A stretch of 64,000 bases of DNA from the NCBI GenBank assembly GCA_964293585.1, contig CAXYYS010000003.1:1-64000 (forward strand). Direction: 5' to 3'. This DNA is from JAKVKY01 sp964293585 (GTDB lineage: Bacteria; Bacillota; Negativicutes; Acidaminococcales; Acidaminococcaceae). The translations under genes were made by a program, and so were the position numbers. Shown in pieces: positions 1-8,411 of the stretch. The notes under the pieces were generated by a model. That model did not search any database and was not told where the DNA came from. It saw nothing but the letters and a program-made list of their open reading frames with translations. How positions within the stretch are numbered: position 1 is the first letter of the stretch; the number at the start of each line of letters is the position of its first letter.

Positions 1-210
1 TATTATGTGAAGACGGTAATTTATGCTGCGCTGATGCAATCGTCCGCAAGCGAGCTGGGTGCCAGGATGACAGCAATGTCTTCTGCTACCGACAACGCGA
101 ACGATCTCTTAAAGGCTTTGGAGTTGTCTTACAATAAAGCTCGTCAGGCAGGCGTTACCAGAGAAATTAACGAAATCGTTGGCGGAGCTGAAGCTCTGCA
201 GCAAGATTAA
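1..210 (+). CDS. atpG: ATP synthase F1 gamma subunit (C-terminal fragment, 5' end outside window)
   Basis: The reading frame is open from base 1, so this is the last 69 codons of a gene that begins upstream of the window. The visible part has the gamma-subunit C-terminal helix: SASELGARMTAMSSATDNAN followed by a long helix containing YNKARQAGVTREINEI. In F1Fo ATP synthase this helix forms part of the rotating central shaft inside the alpha3beta3 hexamer on the cytoplasmic side of the membrane. The stop codon lies 16 bases before the atpD start, which fits the usual atp operon order gamma-beta-epsilon. An internal GTG at base 7 should not be taken as the start. Confidence 0.95.
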   Translation, partial: YYVKTVIYAALMQSSASELGARMTAMSSATDNANDLLKALELSYNKARQAGVTREINEIVGGAEALQQD

Positions 211-226
211 AGGGAGGAAATATTTG

Positions 227-1636
227 ATGACTGGCAAAATTGTACAGGTTATTGGTCCTGTTATCGACATTAAGTTTCCGCCGCAAAACCTGCCTGCGAT
301 TTACAACGCGATCAAGATTGACGGTGAAGTTGGTGACGGTATTAAGATCCACCTGACTGCAGAAGTTATGCAGCATATCGGTGGCGATGTAGTACGTGCC
401 GTAGCCATGAGTTCTACCGATGGTCTGGTACGCGGTATGGATGCAGTAGATACGGGCGCTGCTATCAGTGTTCCAGTTGGCGAAGGCTGTCTGGGCCGTA
501 TCTTTAACGTCCTGGGTGAGACCGTGGATAAAGATCCCAAGAAGGTTGAAGCAGCGGATTACTGGCCGATTCACAGACCAGCACCGAAGTTTGAAGATCA
601 GTCTACTTCCACTGAAATCCTGGAAACAGGTATCAAGGTCGTAGATTTGATTGCACCGTATGCCTTAGGCGGCAAGGTCGGCTTGTTCGGCGGCGCCGGC
701 GTAGGCAAAACGGTTATTATCATGGAGCTGATTCATAACATTGCAACGGCTCATGGTGGTTATTCCGTATTCGCCGGCGTAGGCGAGCGTACCCGTGAGG
801 GTAACGATCTGTGGGGCGAAATGAAGGAATCCGGCGTTATCAACAAGACCGTGCTGGTGTACGGCCAGATGAACGAACCTCCCGGAGCGCGTATGCGTGT
901 CGGCTTGACTGGCCTGACCATGGCGGAATATTTCCGTGATGTGGAAGGTCAGGACGTGCTGCTCTTCATTGATAATATTTTCCGTTTCATTCAGGCTGGT
1001 TCCGAAGTATCCGCACTGTTAGGCCGTATGCCTTCCGCCGTAGGTTATCAACCTACCCTGGCCAACGACATTGGCGCACTGCAGGAGCGTATTACTTCTA
1101 CTAAAAAAGGTTCTATTACTTCCGTGCAGGCTGTATACGTACCTGCCGATGACTTGACAGACCCTGCTCCGGCAGGCACTTTCGCCCATCTGGATGCGAC
1201 CACGGTTCTGTCCCGTCAAATTGCTGAGCTGGGCATTTATCCGGCTGTGGATCCTCTGGATTCCACCAGCCGTATCCTGGACCCGCTGGTAATTGGTGAA
1301 GAACACTATAAGGTTGCCCGTGGTGTGCAGGCTATTTTGCAGCGTTACAAAGAGTTGCAGGATATCATCGCCATCCTGGGCATGGAAGAACTTTCCGAAG
1401 ATGATAAGGTAACGGTAGCCCGTGCCCGCAAGATTCAGAGATTCTTGTCCCAGGCTTTCTTCGTAGCTGAACAGTTCACCGGTACTCCCGGCCAATATGT
1501 TCCTCTGAAGGAAACTATCCGCGGATTCAAGGAAATTCTGGAAGGCAAGCATGACGACCTGCCGGAAGGCGCCTTCTACATGGTTGGTACCATTGATGAC
1601 GCTATTGCCAAAGCAAAGACTATGAAAGTAGAGTGA
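227..1636 (+). CDS. atpD: ATP synthase F1 beta subunit
   Basis: Catalytic subunit of the F1 sector, making ATP from ADP and phosphate as protons or sodium ions pass through Fo. The protein (469 residues, normal length) starts MTGKIVQVIGPVIDIKF, contains the Walker A loop GGAGVGKT near residue 155, the ERTREGNDL segment and the Walker B region DVLLFIDNIFRF. The ATG at 227 is chosen because it follows the ribosome-binding site AGGGAGGAAA at about 211-220 and gives the standard beta-subunit N-terminus; a longer frame begins at 179 inside atpG but has no such support. It sits between atpG and atpC in one operon. Confidence 0.97.
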   Translation: MTGKIVQVIGPVIDIKFPPQNLPAIYNAIKIDGEVGDGIKIHLTAEVMQHIGGDVVRAVAMSSTDGLVRGMDAVDTGAAISVPVGEGCLGRIFNVLGETVDKDPKKVEAADYWPIHRPAPKFEDQSTSTEILETGIKVVDLIAPYALGGKVGLFGGAGVGKTVIIMELIHNIATAHGGYSVFAGVGERTREGNDLWGEMKESGVINKTVLVYGQMNEPPGARMRVGLTGLTMAEYFRDVEGQDVLLFIDNIFRFIQAGSEVSALLGRMPSAVGYQPTLANDIGALQERITSTKKGSITSVQAVYVPADDLTDPAPAGTFAHLDATTVLSRQIAELGIYPAVDPLDSTSRILDPLVIGEEHYKVARGVQAILQRYKELQDIIAILGMEELSEDDKVTVARARKIQRFLSQAFFVAEQFTGTPGQYVPLKETIRGFKEILEGKHDDLPEGAFYMVGTIDDAIAKAKTMKVE

Positions 1637-1640
1637 GCCT

Positions 1641-2063
1641 ATGGCAACTTTGATGCAATTTGAAGTTCTTTCGCCGGATAAGTACGTGTTTAAGGCGGAT
1701 GACGTTACGTATGTGGAAGCAATCACCGTCTGGGGTGGCGTGGGTATTTTACCACGTCACGCCACTATGATCGGTACACTGAAGGAAGCACCTTTAAAAT
1801 ACCGTGATAAAGAAGGTTTTGCCCATTACATTTGCGTGGATGGCGGTTTCCTGGAAGTTAAGGATAACAAGGTAACTGTCCTCACTGTAAATGCAGAAAC
1901 TGCGGACGCCATTAATGTCAACAGGGCACAAGCTTCTTTTGAACGCGCCAAGAACAGGTTGTCTCATCTGGAAAAGGACATAAATGTAGAACGTGTAATG
2001 CAAAGCTTACACCGTGCTGAAGCCCGCCTGAAGACGGTTAAGTTAGCTGCAGCTGAGAAGTAA
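1641..2063 (+). CDS. atpC: ATP synthase F1 epsilon subunit
   Basis: The epsilon subunit links the rotor shaft to the c-ring and restrains wasteful ATP hydrolysis. The protein is 140 residues, normal for the family, with the N-terminal beta-sandwich (MQFEVLSPDKYVFKADDVTYVEA, then GGVGILPRHATMIGTL, a family hallmark) and a C-terminal two-helix hairpin (roughly residues 90-140) rich in Lys, Arg and Glu. It begins 4 bases after the atpD stop and is the last gene of the operon, since a strong hairpin terminator follows directly. Confidence 0.95.
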   Translation: MATLMQFEVLSPDKYVFKADDVTYVEAITVWGGVGILPRHATMIGTLKEAPLKYRDKEGFAHYICVDGGFLEVKDNKVTVLTVNAETADAINVNRAQASFERAKNRLSHLEKDINVERVMQSLHRAEARLKTVKLAAAEK

Positions 2064-2067
2064 AAGT

Positions 2068-2102
2068 AAGAAGACATCCTGCCCGGCGGGATGTCTTCTT
2101 TT
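2068..2102 (+). terminator. Intrinsic terminator of the atp operon
   Basis: A 12-bp perfect stem (AAGAAGACATCC at 2068-2079 with GGATGTCTTCTT at 2089-2100) with a GC-rich 9-base loop, ending in a short T run. It lies 5 bases after the atpC stop. The next gene starts only 20 bases downstream, so some read-through may feed it. Confidence 0.85.
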
Positions 2103-2121
2103 GTTCGAAAGGGGGGGTATT

Positions 2122-3174
2122 ATGGTAGCAGTTCCTCCACCAGCCGCGGTCATTGCAGTCGCAGGTTTAGCGGTGGCAGGTTTTAAGATGTACCACAGCG
2201 TAGCCAGTTCCAAGCATATTGTGGAAAATGCCCTGGAGCGCTATAGTGACGAGAAAATGCATTACTATGAAGCACAGAAAGAAACCCTGCAACTTCTGAT
2301 TGAGTTTGGTAAGGAAAAAGTTAGTATGTGGGAAGAGTTTGGGCGACTGGTACATGCCTTTGCTAAGATTAAAAATCCTCCCAACATGGTTGTGTATAAG
2401 GAATCGGAAAGTTTCCATGCCGGTAAACCTCAGATTGATGCCCTGGCAGATATGTGCAGCACTTTGGCGAAATTAAAAGCTAACCATTGGGATGAACTGG
2501 GCACGGGATTATTCACGGCGCTGGCTATTTATGGACGTACCATGACTCAGAAGGTTGAGCAGGAATTTACCGTGGTGCACATTGCAGGATTCCCGGACAC
2601 GAAGACGGGAAGTTCCATCATGGATACGATCTCGGAAACTCAGCCACCACAGCATAGTTCCTTGGGGATGATTGAGGAAGGCGCCGCATTAGCAGAAGTT
2701 GCTTCTGTTCCGGCTTTGTACGATCTGGAAACCTTAAAGAAAAAGGTTTTGCCTGAAGGCAAGCAGCTGGAAGATTTAAATAAGGATGAGGCGCTGGCAG
2801 TTAAAGATAAGATTGACTGGCAGTCGTTAAAACTTGCAGATTCAGTAGCCAGGTTGCGTCGTATAGGCCAATATGCCAGCTATATTAAAAATGATGCAAG
2901 GCGCTTACATGAAACGCTGTTGAAACAGTATGATAAGCTGGATACCATCCTGGAGTTGAAAACTAATTATCTGGAATTTACCCAGGACGAAAAAAATCAA
3001 TATATGTTTACCGTACTTGTATTGCGAACTATTCGTCTTATCACCAGGATTGACCTGCTCTTAAAACGAGCCAAGACCTGTGTTATCAATACCTTGGATG
3101 TGCACGATGCCATTCAGAGGGCGGACGATGTTGTCCCGGCGCCGGTAGCTGCCGATAAACGCGCTAAATATTAA
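2122..3174 (+). CDS. Uncharacterised helical protein with N-terminal hydrophobic segment
   Basis: I do not recognise this 350-residue protein. It starts at an ATG preceded by a run of seven G (2111-2117). The N-terminus is proline/alanine/glycine rich and hydrophobic (residues about 3-22, AAVIAVAGLAVAGFKMY), which could insert in or lie against a membrane. The remainder is predicted by eye to be mostly alpha-helical, with charged heptad-like stretches near residues 30-75 and 200-310. No catalytic motif, lipobox or cleavable signal peptide is evident. It heads a group of three small genes (with the 3193 and 3413 genes) that share the G-rich type of ribosome-binding site and close spacing, so they probably form one transcription unit. 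Its job is unknown; the residue pattern suggests a membrane-associated scaffold, but that is only inference. Confidence 0.7.
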   Translation: MVAVPPPAAVIAVAGLAVAGFKMYHSVASSKHIVENALERYSDEKMHYYEAQKETLQLLIEFGKEKVSMWEEFGRLVHAFAKIKNPPNMVVYKESESFHAGKPQIDALADMCSTLAKLKANHWDELGTGLFTALAIYGRTMTQKVEQEFTVVHIAGFPDTKTGSSIMDTISETQPPQHSSLGMIEEGAALAEVASVPALYDLETLKKKVLPEGKQLEDLNKDEALAVKDKIDWQSLKLADSVARLRRIGQYASYIKNDARRLHETLLKQYDKLDTILELKTNYLEFTQDEKNQYMFTVLVLRTIRLITRIDLLLKRAKTCVINTLDVHDAIQRADDVVPAPVAADKRAKY

Positions 3175-3192
3175 AAAAGGGGGGGTTTACTT

Positions 3193-3387
3193 ATGGCTAA
3201 CAGTAATGATGTATTAAAAGCAACAGCAGGAAATAGGATGGGTCAGTTATTACAAGAAATTAATGATTTAAAAGCTATCCTGAAAAAGATGGATAACCCT
3301 GAGAAAAAAGCGGAATTACGCAAGACCATCATGGAAAAAGAAACCTACTATAATGTTTTAGCTGACAGAAGAAAGATTAACGGCTAA
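3193..3387 (+). CDS. Small uncharacterised coiled-coil protein (64 aa)
   Basis: A 64-residue protein starting at an ATG 6 bases after a GGGGGG Shine-Dalgarno-like run (3179-3184) and 18 bases after the preceding stop. It is highly charged and almost entirely helical, with leucines and isoleucines spaced in heptads (LLQEINDLKAILKKM, then PEKKAELRKTIMEKE), suggesting a short coiled coil. No family is recognised. Context as the middle gene of a three-gene unknown unit after the ATP synthase operon supports it being real; its shortness keeps confidence moderate. Confidence 0.6.
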   Translation: MANSNDVLKATAGNRMGQLLQEINDLKAILKKMDNPEKKAELRKTIMEKETYYNVLADRRKING

Positions 3388-3412
3388 ACAAGTTGTAGAA
3401 AGGGGGCTTGAC

Positions 3413-3913
3413 TTGGTGGAGGGATTAAACCAGTCCTGGATGATTGCCTGCATGACGATTTTCCAATGGTCTCTGGCTTATTGGGTATATCGTGATACCG
3501 CCAAGAGGCAGGTTCCGTATCGGAACTTTTGGATTGTTGTAACTTTCCTTTTCTGGCCGGGTGTGATTATTTATCTTTTTTACCGGCACCGTACGGCCAG
3601 AGGCATGCAGTTAACCCTAGAGCAAAAGGCCAGTTTGCATATGCAGGAGAGGGCCGAGGCTGAAAAAAAGAGAATTGCGGCGCACCGGGCAGCCATAGAA
3701 GAGATGAAGGCTGAGGAACAATCCAAAAATAAGCTGACGGAAGCGGAAATGGAAGCCTTACGGGAACAACGTAAGGAAGCCAAGGCTAAACGGATGGCGG
3801 AACTGGAAGAAGAACGAAAACTTCAGGAAGAGCGTTTCGCCGATACCCTGCGTGTTAAACAAGAGAATTTGGCGCATATTGTTTCTGAAAATCTACGGCC
3901 AAAACAGAAATAA
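3413..3913 (+). CDS. Uncharacterised two-TM protein with charged coiled-coil tail
   Basis: The 166-residue product has two membrane segments near the N-terminus (about residues 8-24, MIACMTIFQWSLAYWVY, and 38-56, NFWIVVTFLFWPGVIIYLFY) joined by a short basic loop, followed by a long Lys/Glu/Ala-rich helix (residues 70-166) that looks like a cytoplasmic coiled coil. Two starts compete: TTG at 3413 and GTG at 3416, both served by the AGGGGG at 3401-3406. It is the last gene of the three-gene unknown unit and is followed by a clear terminator. No function can be assigned. Confidence 0.65.
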   Translation: MVEGLNQSWMIACMTIFQWSLAYWVYRDTAKRQVPYRNFWIVVTFLFWPGVIIYLFYRHRTARGMQLTLEQKASLHMQERAEAEKKRIAAHRAAIEEMKAEEQSKNKLTEAEMEALREQRKEAKAKRMAELEEERKLQEERFADTLRVKQENLAHIVSENLRPKQK

Positions 3914-3936
3914 AATTTTAACCAGAGTCATTCTTA

Positions 3937-3968
3937 GGCAGAAGCAGCAACCGGCTTCTGCCTTTTTT
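3937..3968 (+). terminator. Intrinsic terminator
   Basis: A 9-bp perfect stem (GGCAGAAGC with GCTTCTGCC, 3937-3945 and 3954-3962) with an 8-base loop followed by six T. It ends the three-gene unknown unit and separates it from murA. Confidence 0.88.
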
Positions 3969-4032
3969 CGTCTGGAACTTGCTAAATGTTTCCGGCAGTG
4001 TTAAAATTATAAATACAATTCATTTTAAAGTG

Positions 4033-4038
4033 TATAAT
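4033..4038 (+). promoter_or_regulatory. Probable -10 box upstream of murA
   Basis: A perfect TATAAT lies in an AT-rich stretch 44 bases before the murA GTG and just after a terminator, so a promoter is expected here. The -35 region (around 4010-4015) does not match TTGACA well, which limits confidence. Confidence 0.5.
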
Positions 4039-4081
4039 TGTTTCTCAAAATAGAAGGCCTGAGTTTTTGGAGGAAAAGTTT

Positions 4082-5341
4082 GTGGAGAAATTGATTATCC
4101 GAGGCGGAAAACGCCTGGTGGGAAAAGTTAAAACCAGCGGCGCGAAGAATGCGGTATTACCGCTTATCGTGGCAGCTATCCTGGGGGAAACTCCCAGCCG
4201 TCTGGAAGATGTACCCATGCTGGAAGACGTGCATACCATTAATGCTGTTTTGCGGTGTCTGGGCGTTAAGGTGGACGCAGATGGTGATCATGCATTGAAG
4301 ATTGACAGCAGTGTGATTACTTCTTGTGAAGCTCCTTATGAGTTAGTGCGCAGTATGCGGGCTTCTTTTTTGGTGATGGGACCGCTCCTGGCCAGGAAGG
4401 GCCATGCCCGTATCTCGCAGCCGGGAGGTTGCGCTATTGGCAGCCGGCCCATTGATTTGCATTTAAAAGGCTTCGAAGCCCTGGGCGCCAAGATTGAACA
4501 GGGCCATGGTTATATTGAGGCGGTAGCCCCTCACGGTTTAAAAGGCTGCGATATTTATCTGGATTTTCCCAGTGTGGGTGCTACCGAAAATTTAATGATG
4601 GCGGCTGCCTTAGCAGAAGGTACTACCATTTTGGAGAATCCGGCGGAAGAGCCAGAAATTGTTGATCTGGCCAACTATTTGAACCAGATGGGAGCCAGGG
4701 TGCGCGGCGCCGGTACGGATACAATCCGCATTGAAGGCGTCAAGCATATGCATGGTAGTGAGCATACTACCATCCCGGACCGGATTGAGGCGGGTACTTA
4801 TATGATTGCCGCAGCCATGACCGGCGGCGATGTGGTCATTGAAAACGTCTTGCCGGAACATCAGAAACCTCTGGTAGCCAAACTGCGTGAAGCAGGTGTT
4901 ACTGTGGTGGAGGATATTGACTCTGTGCATGTTTCTTGTAACGGACCGTTAAAAGCATTAGAAGTGAAGACGATGCCTTATCCTGGTTTCCCGACGGATA
5001 TGCAGGCGCAGATCATGGCGATGCTGACCGTGGCCCAGGGACGCAGCCGGATCACGGAAACAGTCTTTGAAAACCGTTTCATGCATGTGGTGGAATTGAA
5101 CCGCATGGGCGGCCAGATTACTACCGAAGGTCGTAGCGCTATTATCGAAGGACCTGCCAAATTGACGGGCTGCCAGGTGCGCGCCACGGATTTGCGGGCG
5201 GGGGCGGCTATGGTGCTGGCTGGTCTGGTGGCAGAAGGTGTTACCGAGGTGGGGGATATTTTCCACATCGACCGCGGCTACGAGAATCTGGTACAAAAAT
5301 TACGTTCCCTGGGTGCGGATATTACCCGCGCTAATGTTTAA
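4082..5341 (+). CDS. murA: UDP-N-acetylglucosamine 1-carboxyvinyltransferase
   Basis: MurA transfers enolpyruvate from phosphoenolpyruvate to UDP-GlcNAc, the first committed step of peptidoglycan synthesis, in the cytoplasm. The 419-residue protein has the family N-terminus (EKLIIRGGKRLVGKVKTSGAKNA) and the fosfomycin-target cysteine loop QPGGCAIGSRPIDLHLKG around residues 110-125, with the Cys intact, so the enzyme should be fosfomycin sensitive at the active site. GTG at 4082 is preferred over the upstream in-frame TTG at 4067 because GGAGGA (4069-4074) sits 7 bases before it and the N-terminus then matches the family. It precedes mreB, another cell-wall gene, by about 100 bases. Confidence 0.96.
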   Translation: MEKLIIRGGKRLVGKVKTSGAKNAVLPLIVAAILGETPSRLEDVPMLEDVHTINAVLRCLGVKVDADGDHALKIDSSVITSCEAPYELVRSMRASFLVMGPLLARKGHARISQPGGCAIGSRPIDLHLKGFEALGAKIEQGHGYIEAVAPHGLKGCDIYLDFPSVGATENLMMAAALAEGTTILENPAEEPEIVDLANYLNQMGARVRGAGTDTIRIEGVKHMHGSEHTTIPDRIEAGTYMIAAAMTGGDVVIENVLPEHQKPLVAKLREAGVTVVEDIDSVHVSCNGPLKALEVKTMPYPGFPTDMQAQIMAMLTVAQGRSRITETVFENRFMHVVELNRMGGQITTEGRSAIIEGPAKLTGCQVRATDLRAGAAMVLAGLVAEGVTEVGDIFHIDRGYENLVQKLRSLGADITRANV

Positions 5342-5442
5342 CGTCAGGGCGACGCTTAACTTTTAAATTAATTATGGGGTTCCGGCGCAGAAGCAGGATT
5401 GCTGCCGCGGGAAATGCAGTTTAGTCAGTTAAGGAGAAAATC

Positions 5443-6465
5443 ATGTTTGCCAGCAGTGCTGATATTGGTATTGATTTAGGTACGGCCAACATCCTGGTTT
5501 ATGTGAAGGGCAAGGGGATTGTCCTGAATGAACCTTCGGTGGTAGCAGTAGATAAAGATAATAAACGGATCTTAGCCGTCGGTAAGGAAGCCCGGGAAAT
5601 GCTGGGGCGTACTCCGGGAGGTATTACAGCTATCCGTCCTTTAAAAGAAGGCGTGATTGCCAACTATACTATTACCCAGAAAATGTTGGAATATATTATC
5701 GCCAAGGTAGCAGGAAAAAGCTTTTTCTTTAAGCCCCGGGTCATGACTTGTATCCCTGTGGGAATCACATCAGTGGAAAAAAGGGCCGTCCTGGAAGCCA
5801 CGATGCAAGCAGGCGTTTCCAAGACCTTTTTAATTGAAGAACCGCTGGCTGCCGCTTTAGGCGCCGGGCTGGATATTGTGGAACCTTCGGGAAAACTGGT
5901 GGTGGATATCGGCGGCGGGACGACGGATATTGCTATCCTCAGTCTGGGCGGTGTGGTGGATGATGCTTCTATCCGGGTGGGTGGCGATAAGTTTGACGAT
6001 GCCATTGCGCGCCGGATTAAGAAACAATATAATGTGCTTATCGGTGAGCGGACGGCGGAAGAGATTAAGATTCAGATTGGTACAGTCGTTCCCGGCGGGG
6101 AAGTCATGAAGATGGAAGTGCGCGGCCGGGATACGATTAATGGTCTGCCCAAGACTATCACGGTGACTTCGGAAGATACAATGAAAGCTTTGGAAGAACC
6201 TGTGGGGACGATGATCAGCAAGGTACGCAGCGTCCTGGAAAAATGTCCGCCGGAATTATCGGCCGACATCGTAGACAACGGTATCTGCCTGACAGGCGGC
6301 GGCGCGCTGCTAAGGGGAATCACCACTGCCATTGAAAAAGAAACGGGCATCAGGACTTTTGCGGCAGACAAGCCTCTGGATTGTGTGGCTATTGGTACCG
6401 GTAAAGCTCTGGAGAACCTGGATAAGTTACGTCCGGGCACGGTATTTAGCAACAGCGTTTTTTAA
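5443..6465 (+). CDS. mreB: Rod shape-determining actin homologue MreB
   Basis: MreB forms membrane-associated filaments that guide lateral wall synthesis. The 340-residue protein starts MFASSADIGIDLGTANILVYVKGKGI, with the phosphate-1 actin motif GIDLGTAN, the phosphate-2 motif VDIGGGTTDIAI near residue 155 and the adenosine motif CLTGGGALLRGI near 285. The ATG at 5443 follows AAGGAGAAAA. The N-terminal FASSADIG replaces the amphipathic helix of some MreB proteins. mreC and mreD do not follow, so this could also be an Mbl/MreBH-type paralogue; the sequence alone cannot separate these. A terminator-like hairpin follows the gene. Confidence 0.93.
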   Translation: MFASSADIGIDLGTANILVYVKGKGIVLNEPSVVAVDKDNKRILAVGKEAREMLGRTPGGITAIRPLKEGVIANYTITQKMLEYIIAKVAGKSFFFKPRVMTCIPVGITSVEKRAVLEATMQAGVSKTFLIEEPLAAALGAGLDIVEPSGKLVVDIGGGTTDIAILSLGGVVDDASIRVGGDKFDDAIARRIKKQYNVLIGERTAEEIKIQIGTVVPGGEVMKMEVRGRDTINGLPKTITVTSEDTMKALEEPVGTMISKVRSVLEKCPPELSADIVDNGICLTGGGALLRGITTAIEKETGIRTFAADKPLDCVAIGTGKALENLDKLRPGTVFSNSVF

Positions 6466-6473
6466 AATTTAAC

Positions 6474-6539
6474 GGCACCCGCTGGGGAGGATGTTTCGCA
6501 GGAAACGAAGTGTAACCCGCAGCGGGGAGCCTGTTTTTT
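6474..6539 (+). terminator. Probable terminator after mreB
   Basis: A long imperfect hairpin: GGC plus CCCGCTG (6474-6484) pairs with CAGCGGG plus GCC (6520-6531), allowing one mismatch and small bulges, and is followed directly by TGTTTTTT. It sits between the mreB stop and the next ribosome-binding site. Confidence 0.6.
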
Positions 6540-6562
6540 ATTTGGGGCAGGAGGTTGCAGGG

Positions 6563-7951
6563 ATGAAGTTGATATTGAGAATAATGCTGGTTATAGTGCT
6601 GCTGGCGCTGCAAGCCGAGGCTCTGGCAGCTAAGGTACAGGGAATCAGGACCAGCAGCAGCGCTACGAAGGTGCGTATCGTCCTGGATTGTGATGGCCCG
6701 GTAGCGTATAAAGATACCAGCGCCGGCTTGACGGTCAGCCTGGAACTGGCAGGTGAAGCGAAGGCGGTAGCCGGCGTCAAGCTAAACGACCGGGTACTGC
6801 AAAAGGTGCAGCTGGTACAGGAGAGCAAGGATAAAAGCTACCTGCTGGTAAATTTGAGCAAACAGGCGCAGCATCAGGTCCTGGTCCTGAAGCATCCGGA
6901 TCGTATCGTCCTGGATGTTTACCGGATTGCCATTATTAGGGAGCACGATAACCTAGGCAAAGGGCTGGCCTATAATTTCTGGCAGGATGATTTAAATGGG
7001 CGGCCGTTGCGGTTTTATTTTCTGGAACTGGCGCCTCAGAGCGGGTACGAGGTGAGACCTTTTTCGGCAGCTTTAGACGGGACCGGCAGGGGCAGGCTGC
7101 AAAGAGCTGCTGCGCAAACTGGCGCCAAGGCGGTCGTCAATGCTTGCTATTTTGATACGGACGGCTGGGTCATCGGTAACTGTAAGGCTGATGGTGACTG
7201 GCTTGGGGCGGACGGCGATTATGCCAGGAGCGCTCTGGTAATTGAGCAAAACGGCCGGCCCAGCGTGCAAAAGGGACTGCAGTATAACGGCACCGTAGCC
7301 CTGCCCGGTGGCAAGGTCCTACAAATCAGAGGCATGAACCGGGAACGACTGGCGGGGGACCTGGTACTTTATAATCGTAATTATGGTCACAGTACCGGGA
7401 CTAATGAATTTGGCCGGGAAGTAAAACTGGTTCAGGGACGCGTCACCGAGGTGGATACTAAGGGCAATATGAGCCTGGAGTCCGGCAGTATTGTTTTGAG
7501 CGGCCATGGTGCCAACGCAGATGCCCTGGCGGGCTTAAAAAAAGGTGAGCGGGTCAATCTGGTACAGACATTGGGAAATGCTACGGCAGATGCCGCAGAC
7601 GTGGTGGTAGGTGCCGGTCCGTCTCTGCTCACGGAAGGTAAGCTGGATGTGCGCAGCGAGGCTGAGCAGATTGCCGGCGATATTGCCTGGGGCAGGTCTC
7701 CCCGGACCGCGGTAGGTATCAGACCGGACGGGACGCTGCTGATCCTGGTAGCGGACGGGCGCAGCTCTGTTTCTGCGGGTCTGACCTTGAATGAATTAGC
7801 CAGATACCTGCAGAAATTAGGTGCGTCCCAGGCGGTAAATTTTGACGGCGGTGGTTCTTCGGAGATGGTTTTAAACGGACGGATTGTGAACCGGCCGTCA
7901 GATGGAGAGGAACGTCCGGTAAGTATTGCCCTGGGAATCTTTGCCAAATAG
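6563..7951 (+). CDS. Secreted AMIN-domain / phosphodiester glycosidase (NAGPA-like) protein
   Basis: A 462-residue exported protein. Residues 1-24 form a signal peptide (MKLILRIMLVIVLLALQAEA then LAAK). Residues about 25-125 resemble an AMIN domain (KVQGIRTSSSATKVRIVLD, ending PDRIVLDVYRI), a beta module that targets proteins to peptidoglycan or envelope sites. The C-terminal part carries the phosphodiester glycosidase family pattern, with AVVNACYF near 190, GRSPRTAVGIRPDGTLLILV near 385 and NFDGGGSSEMVLNGRIVNR near 430. Family members cleave sugar-phosphodiester bonds; the substrate here is unknown, perhaps a cell-wall polymer. ATG 6563 is chosen for the GGCAGGAGG before it and the clean signal peptide; a longer frame starts at 6491 within the terminator hairpin. 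Confidence 0.85.
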   Translation: MKLILRIMLVIVLLALQAEALAAKVQGIRTSSSATKVRIVLDCDGPVAYKDTSAGLTVSLELAGEAKAVAGVKLNDRVLQKVQLVQESKDKSYLLVNLSKQAQHQVLVLKHPDRIVLDVYRIAIIREHDNLGKGLAYNFWQDDLNGRPLRFYFLELAPQSGYEVRPFSAALDGTGRGRLQRAAAQTGAKAVVNACYFDTDGWVIGNCKADGDWLGADGDYARSALVIEQNGRPSVQKGLQYNGTVALPGGKVLQIRGMNRERLAGDLVLYNRNYGHSTGTNEFGREVKLVQGRVTEVDTKGNMSLESGSIVLSGHGANADALAGLKKGERVNLVQTLGNATADAADVVVGAGPSLLTEGKLDVRSEAEQIAGDIAWGRSPRTAVGIRPDGTLLILVADGRSSVSAGLTLNELARYLQKLGASQAVNFDGGGSSEMVLNGRIVNRPSDGEERPVSIALGIFAK

Positions 7952-7959
7952 CAAAAACA

Positions 7960-7988
7960 TAGACAAAGACCCAGTCAAGTTGTATAAT
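7960..7988 (+). promoter_or_regulatory. Sigma-A-type promoter for the 8048 gene
   Basis: TAGACA (7960-7965) and TATAAT (7983-7988) are separated by exactly 17 bases, close to the housekeeping consensus. It lies just after the preceding stop and about 60 bases before the next start. Confidence 0.75.
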
Positions 7989-8047
7989 AAAATGAACAAG
8001 TAAATTTGAATTAAAAGTGGGAGTGTTTCCCGAAAGGAGTGGCCAGG

Positions 8048-8362
8048 ATGAAAAAGATGAGTTGGAAAGTAATCAGCCTGATCGCCATTGTTGTAGTGGC
8101 TTTGGGTGCTTATTCCATTGCTTTTGCAGATACGATTGTTAAACCTACGGCGACCTTGAGCGGCGTGGTTGCAGCCGATGGTCTGGTGAAAGTAGGTGCC
8201 TCTGTCAGCGAAGGCCAGGTACTGGTACAGGTCAAGACAGTGGCAGGTTTAATGCCGGCTGCCCGTGCCAATGGCACCGGCAAGGTGACGGAAGTTTATG
8301 TGCAGGCAGGACAGAACCTGACCAGTGGTCAGGCCGTGGCTGCCATTTCAGTGGGCAGATAA
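8048..8362 (+). CDS. Small exported biotinyl/lipoyl-like (hammerhead) protein
   Basis: A 104-residue protein with a signal peptide or anchor (residues 4-27, WKVISLIAIVVVALGAYSIAFA). The remaining about 75 residues form an all-beta repeat with the pattern of the biotinyl-lipoyl or HlyD-type domain: GLVKVGASVSEGQVLVQVKT, then GTGKVTEVYVQAGQNLTSGQAVAAIS. There is no lysine in the EAMKM position of carboxylases, so it is probably not biotinylated; it resembles the free-standing barrel-sandwich part of membrane-fusion proteins. ATG 8048 follows AAAGGAG at 8 bases; a GTG at 8039 overlaps that site. It has its own promoter and is followed by a hairpin before the S55-like gene. Confidence 0.75.
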   Translation: MKKMSWKVISLIAIVVVALGAYSIAFADTIVKPTATLSGVVAADGLVKVGASVSEGQVLVQVKTVAGLMPAARANGTGKVTEVYVQAGQNLTSGQAVAAISVGR

Positions 8363-8397
8363 AAGGAGACGTTTCCCGGAAGGGAACGTATCCTTTT
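8361..8397 (+). terminator. Hairpin terminator or attenuator before the S55-like gene
   Basis: AAAAGGA (8361-8367) and CGTTTCCC pair with GGGAACG and TCCTTTT (to 8397), with a GGAA loop, one bulged base and a small internal loop, ending in a T run. It overlaps the stop of the 8048 gene and lies 15 bases before the next start, so it may set the ratio between the two genes. Confidence 0.6.
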
Positions 8398-8411
8398 TGT
8401 TAGGGAGAACT

